Both the position numbers and the translations under genes were made by a program. From NCBI GenBank assembly GCA_002774575.1, contig PEXW01000031.1, positions 1 through 17,038 of the forward strand: a DNA stretch of 17,038 bases, given 5' to 3'. Below the pieces are notes generated by a model that worked only from the letters and a program-made list of their open reading frames with translations, did not search any database and was not told the origin of the DNA. The DNA is from Candidatus Kerfeldbacteria bacterium CG08_land_8_20_14_0_20_43_14. GTDB taxonomy: Bacteria; Patescibacteriota; Patescibacteriia; PEXW01. Positions 14,394-17,038 of this stretch are shown here, in pieces; the first letter of the stretch is position 1, and each line of letters opens with the position of its first letter.

Positions 14394-14666
14394 TTATTTA
14401 CCGGCTAATTTTGTTACTTTTAATATCTCTTCAGTCATGGCTTGCTTCCGCTTCTCATCCTTAGAAGCCATGGCGTTTTTGAAGCAGGAATTTAAATGCC
14501 CTTCCATAAGCATTTGATGGGCGGACTTCAAAAGGCCGATGACGGCTAAATTCTGCTGCATTATATCAACGCAGTAGACATTTTCTTCCACCATTTTATT
14601 TATCTTCTCCAACAAACTTTGAGCTTTTTTAAAGTTTATTAGAGTTTTTCCCTTGTTGGTAACCAT
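14394..14666 (-). CDS. csoR: CsoR-type copper-sensing repressor
   Basis: A 90-residue all-helical protein of the CsoR/RcnR family. The Cu(I) triad Cys32 (VYCVDIM), His57 and Cys61 (GHLNSC) has the same spacing as in known CsoR (C, +25 H, +4 C). This favours copper over nickel (RcnR) or sulfur (CstR) sensing. Apo-CsoR binds the operator and copper binding releases it. It leads the copper operon, with the next start two bases after its stop. A promoter and CsoR-like operator lie 45-95 bases upstream, which argues for autoregulation. The start at 14666 has no Shine-Dalgarno; the leader is about 60 bases. Confidence 0.93.
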   Translation of the reverse strand: MVTNKGKTLINFKKAQSLLEKINKMVEENVYCVDIMQQNLAVIGLLKSAHQMLMEGHLNSCFKNAMASKDEKRKQAMTEEILKVTKLAGK

Positions 14667-14710
14667 AAGTTTATCTTTAATTATTAATAAAAATCGACAT
14701 GTTTGTACCT

Positions 14711-14731
14711 ATACCCTGGGTAGGGGTGTAT
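14711..14731. promoter_or_regulatory. CsoR-like operator of the copper operon
   Basis: ATACCC at 14711-14716 and GGGTGTAT at 14724-14731 form an imperfect inverted repeat with a G/C-rich centre. It resembles the CsoR operators of Bacillus (TACCC...GGGTA). It lies directly downstream of the -10 (14735-14740), over the expected transcription start, so a bound repressor would block initiation. Confidence 0.75.
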
Positions 14732-14734
14732 GGG

Positions 14735-14762
14735 AGTATAACATCTCCTTTCCCTGTGTCAA
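14735..14762 (-). promoter_or_regulatory. Promoter of the csoR-copA operon
   Basis: On the minus strand TTGACA (14757-14762), a 16-base spacer and TATACT (14735-14740). Start of transcription is expected near 14728, within the operator. Confidence 0.75.
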
Positions 14763-14774
14763 ATCGCCAGCCCC

Positions 14775-14805
14775 AAAAAACTGCCCTAATGATAAGCTAG
14801 CAGTT
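14775..14805 (-). terminator. Intrinsic terminator after the AMP phosphorylase gene
   Basis: AACTGC (14779-14784) pairs with GCAGTT (14800-14805). On the minus strand the stem is followed by six T (plus-strand A at 14775-14780). It separates deoA from the copper operon promoter, whose -35 lies 13 bases further on. Confidence 0.7.
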
Positions 14806-14829
14806 AAAACCTGGCCTTTATAAACATTT

Positions 14830-14859
14830 AAGCGTCATGATTACACATGACGCTTTTTT
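14830..14859. terminator. Second terminator-like hairpin between the AMP phosphorylase and csoR genes
   Basis: AAGCGTCATG (14830-14839) and CATGACGCTT (14846-14855) form a perfect 10-bp stem with a 6-base loop. The T-run (14854-14859) is on the plus strand. On the minus strand only a weak TT-AAATG follows. No plus-strand gene precedes it. It may guard against antisense transcription into deoA, or simply aid the minus-strand terminator at 14775. Confidence 0.6.
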
Positions 14860-14882
14860 AATCGAAAAAACTACTTTAAACC

Positions 14883-16388
14883 TTACTTTCTGGAAATGGT
14901 ATAAACCTGAATATGCTTCAAGGCTGCGGCAGCCAGGCTTAAGCGACTGGTGTTGCTGGCATAGCAAGTGTACAGCACTTCACCAGATATGACTTTTTCA
15001 TTAAGGCGCTTTTTTAAATGCAGGCCGCCGACTTTGTCATCCGGGGCGCCAAGCGACCTGGCCAATTCATCAATGGCTTGATTATTAATTTTAATAATTT
15101 TCCCCGAGTGTTTGGCCACCACCCGGAATCGCTTGGCGCCCAAGGTTACATCTTCAGAATCCAAATTCGGCTCACCGCCCTGGCTTTTAATAATCCCCTG
15201 CATGGCTTTCCAGGCCCGGCCCGAAACCAATTGATCCCTGGCCACGGAAGAACCAGTGCCTTTTCTGGCCATACCGATTAACTCAATCAGCATGCCTGCC
15301 AGCTTCAAAGCTTTTTCCTCCAAATCTTTTGGCCGGTATTCTTTCTGCTGTAAAACTCTTAGCACATCTCTGGCTTCCAAAGCCGGGCCAATGCCTTGGC
15401 CAATCGGCTCTAACGCTTCTATCATCGCCACCTTAATTTTAATGTTGAACCTTTTGCCTAAATACCTGAACCTAACAGCTAACCTTTTTGCGGAAGCTAA
15501 ATCAGGAATTTTGGTCGAGTGGCCGTAAGGCATGTCAATTACCAAATGAGTTATGCCCATGGCGACTTTTTTGGCCATGATGGAAACGATCATCTTGGAA
15601 TACGGTTCCAAAGACAATGGCCGGGAAACTTTAATAATGCGATCATCGGCCGGAGCTAATTGCAATCCCCCGCCCCAGACTAAACAGCTGCTATTCTTTT
15701 TGACGATTTTTCGGATTTGTTCAACGGAAAAAGCAACGGGCGCTAAAACTTCCATGGTGTCAGAGGTACCAGATGGGCTAGTAATGGCCCTAGAGGAAGT
15801 TTTAGGAATGCAAACCCCGATGCTGGCTATAATCGGCACGACTATCATGGTTGTCCGGTTGCCGGCTAAACCTCCGACTGAATGCTTGTCAGCCACGATT
15901 TTTTTATTAAACCGAACTTGATCGCCATGAACGGCAATCGCTTTGGTCAGATAATAAAGCTCTTGGTTGGAATATTCCCTGACAAAGCTGGAAGCTACAA
16001 AGTAAGTCAGCTCCGTGGTGCCGAACCGGTTATTGACAATGTCCTGGACGATCGAGTCAAAATCAGCTTGTCTTAATTTTTTACCTAATAAACTCTTTTT
16101 GATCGCCTCGATTGAAACAGGTCTGGCAAAAGGCGAAATCTCCACTGCTTGAAGGTTTTGGATTTTATTTTCTCGCCAGACTTCCCTGAACAAACCTATT
16201 TCTCCTTGTTTAACCCGCCGGTGAGTTAAATCAGCCTGGACAATTACTTTTTTTCCGTCAACCTGCAAAACCAAGCGGTCGCCGGCGTGAATGCCAAAAT
16301 TCTTTCCGTCTTCGTTGCGGATGACCACCACAAAAGGCTGACCCCCGGTGCTTAAATCAAAACGTTTTGCTCGTAAAACAAATGCCAT
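14883..16388 (-). CDS. deoA: AMP phosphorylase (archaeal/CPR thymidine phosphorylase-like family)
   Basis: A 501-residue protein, the usual length for AMP phosphorylase and longer than bacterial thymidine phosphorylase because of the N-terminal domain (about 1-85). Core motifs are ADKHSVGGLAGNRTTM (166-181) for phosphate and ribose binding and SPSGTSDTMEVLAP (about 204-217). The enzyme phosphorolyses AMP to adenine and ribose-1,5-bisphosphate, the first step of the pathway that continues through an isomerase to type III RuBisCO in archaea and CPR bacteria. Neither partner gene is in this window. It is a single gene with two hairpins behind it and an extended -10 six bases before the ATG. The symbol follows the family name. 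Confidence 0.94.
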   Translation of the reverse strand: MAFVLRAKRFDLSTGGQPFVVVIRNEDGKNFGIHAGDRLVLQVDGKKVIVQADLTHRRVKQGEIGLFREVWRENKIQNLQAVEISPFARPVSIEAIKKSLLGKKLRQADFDSIVQDIVNNRFGTTELTYFVASSFVREYSNQELYYLTKAIAVHGDQVRFNKKIVADKHSVGGLAGNRTTMIVVPIIASIGVCIPKTSSRAITSPSGTSDTMEVLAPVAFSVEQIRKIVKKNSSCLVWGGGLQLAPADDRIIKVSRPLSLEPYSKMIVSIMAKKVAMGITHLVIDMPYGHSTKIPDLASAKRLAVRFRYLGKRFNIKIKVAMIEALEPIGQGIGPALEARDVLRVLQQKEYRPKDLEEKALKLAGMLIELIGMARKGTGSSVARDQLVSGRAWKAMQGIIKSQGGEPNLDSEDVTLGAKRFRVVAKHSGKIIKINNQAIDELARSLGAPDDKVGGLHLKKRLNEKVISGEVLYTCYASNTSRLSLAAAALKHIQVYTISRK

Positions 16389-16394
16389 ACTTAA

Positions 16395-16403
16395 AGTATA
16401 ACA
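16395..16403 (-). promoter_or_regulatory. Extended -10 promoter of the AMP phosphorylase gene
   Basis: On the minus strand TG-T-TATACT ends six bases before the ATG at 16388, so the mRNA should begin at the start codon. No -35 is convincing. It is near-identical in layout to the rpiB promoter. Confidence 0.6.
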
Positions 16404-16431
16404 TGAAGCTCAAACTTATAAATTTTCGCGT

Positions 16432-16468
16432 AAAAATAACGCCCCTTTTTATTTTAGAAGCGTTATTT
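16432..16468 (-). terminator. Terminator of the cupredoxin / Cys-rich peptide unit
   Basis: AAATAACGC (16434-16442) pairs with GCGTTATTT (16460-16468) in a perfect 9-bp stem with a 17-base loop. On the minus strand the stem ends in a T-rich run (GCGTTATTTTTA). It lies some 30 bases after the stop of the 25-codon gene. Confidence 0.65.
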
Positions 16469-16494
16469 CCATCAGATACTTTCTAAATGCAACC

Positions 16495-16572
16495 TTAAGT
16501 TCCGCAGGTACAGCCTTCTGCTGTACAGGGCTCGCCGGGTTCATGTTCATGCCCGCAATCTGGACAAGCCAT
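16495..16572 (-). CDS. 25-residue Cys/His-rich metal-binding peptide
   Basis: A tiny gene with a near-perfect Shine-Dalgarno (AAAGGAGGTG, 16580-16589) eight bases before the ATG, the strongest in the window. The peptide starts MACPDCGHEHE and ends CTAEGCTCGT. It has five Cys (3, 6, 16, 21, 23) as CxxC, a single C and CxC, plus His8 and His10. There is no hydrophobic segment, so it is probably cytoplasmic, a minimal zinc- or copper-binding, metallothionein-like peptide. It follows a cupredoxin-fold gene by about 50 bases and is followed by a terminator. I do not recognise a named family. A small zinc-ribbon fragment is the other reading, but the ribosome site and terminator argue for a complete gene. 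Confidence 0.8.
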   Translation of the reverse strand: MACPDCGHEHEPGEPCTAEGCTCGT

Positions 16573-16596
16573 ATTATTCACCTCCTTTGGATTAGA

Positions 16597-16615
16597 GCCG
16601 ACGCTTTGTCGGTTT
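16597..16615. other. Short hairpin between the cupredoxin gene and the Cys-rich gene
   Basis: GCCGAC, a short loop and GTCGGT can form a 6-bp stem 10-20 bases after the cupredoxin stop. Too weak for a sure terminator; it could stabilise the 3' end or tune expression of the peptide gene. Confidence 0.3.
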
Positions 16616-16625
16616 AAATGAATAT

Positions 16626-17038
16626 TTATTCGACTACCACCTCTCCCTTTTCAGTCGGATTAAGGTGATTATGATAGCCCCAGGTGCCTAGCTTTTTAAA
16701 AGTATAGGAATAAGCCTGACCATCAGCCAAGCTGCCAGAATTTAAATCCGGCAAATCCGTATGAGTTGGATGCGGATCAGACGCGATTTGGACTGTAGTG
16801 CCTGATGAATTCTGCCAAGTAACGACTGTGTCGGCTTTCACGGTTTTGCTTTTTGGTGAAAAACCAAAAGGGAGAATCTCGATAGCAACAGAATTGCTGG
16901 CTGAATTTAGATTGGCTGATTGATTTGAATTGCTAACCGCGGCATTGATGTTTGAATTAATGACTACTGGGTTGGAATTCACAACTGAAGCATTCGAATT
17001 ACTGGTCAAATCAATGGTAATGGAATTAGTATTTGTGG
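16626..17038 (-). CDS. Cupredoxin-fold exported protein, N-terminus cut by the window edge
   Basis: The frame stays open to position 17038, so the N-terminus (probably a signal or membrane anchor) lies outside. The visible part begins with a long Asn/Ser-rich linker and ends in a cupredoxin-like beta-sandwich (FGFSPKSKTVKADTVVTWQN onward). The usual type-1 copper loop YHCxxHxxxM is replaced by YHNHLNPTEKG, so the Cys, the His and the Met ligands are all missing. Instead there are His residues in DPHPTH and YHNH. I read it as a metal-binding variant with a His site, not a blue-copper electron carrier. A Cys-rich peptide gene follows in the same unit. Confidence 0.85.
   Translation of the reverse strand, partial: TNTNSITIDLTSNSNASVVNSNPVVINSNINAAVSNSNQSANLNSASNSVAIEILPFGFSPKSKTVKADTVVTWQNSSGTTVQIASDPHPTHTDLPDLNSGSLADGQAYSYTFKKLGTWGYHNHLNPTEKGEVVVE

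Noticed and set aside
15256..15921. Plus-strand open frames inside the AMP phosphorylase gene
   Set aside because: They are antisense to conserved motifs and low in plausibility as proteins.
16626..17009. TTG at 17009 as the start of the cupredoxin protein
   Set aside because: The frame is open to the window edge with the same Asn/Thr/Ser-rich style, and an exported protein needs a signal or anchor, so the true start lies outside.

Overview
The window looks like part of a small bacterial genome of the Candidate Phyla Radiation (Patescibacteria, probably the Parcubacteria side). This is inferred from gene content: an AMP phosphorylase of the archaeal/CPR type, several membrane-anchored DsbA-fold proteins, Asn-rich linkers in exported proteins, short intergenic gaps and few Shine-Dalgarno sites. 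TGA serves as a normal stop (fba, pfkB and the gene ending at 1413), so the UGA-recoded CPR lineages are unlikely.

Left part (1-7450). A PAP2 phosphatase gene (minus) is followed by a tRNA-Leu(CAA) and a plus-strand membrane protein. Then come two minus-strand operons and a single gene. The first operon, 3648->1414, is dsbA-like, lgt, dsbA-like: envelope thiol chemistry plus lipoprotein lipidation. The second, 6634->3739, is rpiB, rpe, fba and a PfkB sugar kinase, a compact pentose-phosphate/glycolysis module with gaps of 5 and 1 bases and one 8-base overlap. A third dsbA-like gene sits at 7392->6667.

Middle (7450-10060). An RRM RNA-binding protein gene with a long structured 5' UTR is divergent from a gene for a degenerate Nudix-fold protein. 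Next is an AsnRS-like catalytic core without an anticodon-binding domain. It is preceded by a promoter, a short leader and an intrinsic terminator that together resemble an attenuator. Behind this gene lies a relic of a second copy of its last eight codons, with every change synonymous, next to a palindromic repeat.

Right part (10060-17038) is mainly copper handling. A five-gene minus-strand operon (14666->10060) encodes a CsoR repressor with the Cu(I) C-H-C triad, a fusion protein (HMA-like, HMA, SafE/DsbD-like membrane domain, cupredoxin), a 61-residue membrane protein, a CopA-type P1B ATPase and a SHOCT membrane protein. A CsoR-like operator overlaps the start of this operon. Upstream are AMP phosphorylase (deoA family) and a second metal-related unit: a cupredoxin-fold protein cut by the window edge, followed by a 25-residue Cys/His-rich peptide with a strong ribosome binding site.

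A recurrent trait is an extended -10 (TGnTATACT-like) or -35/-10 promoter placed so close to the ATG that transcripts would begin at or within a few bases of the start codon. This suggests widespread leaderless translation. There is no rRNA, CRISPR array, transposase or prophage gene in the window.
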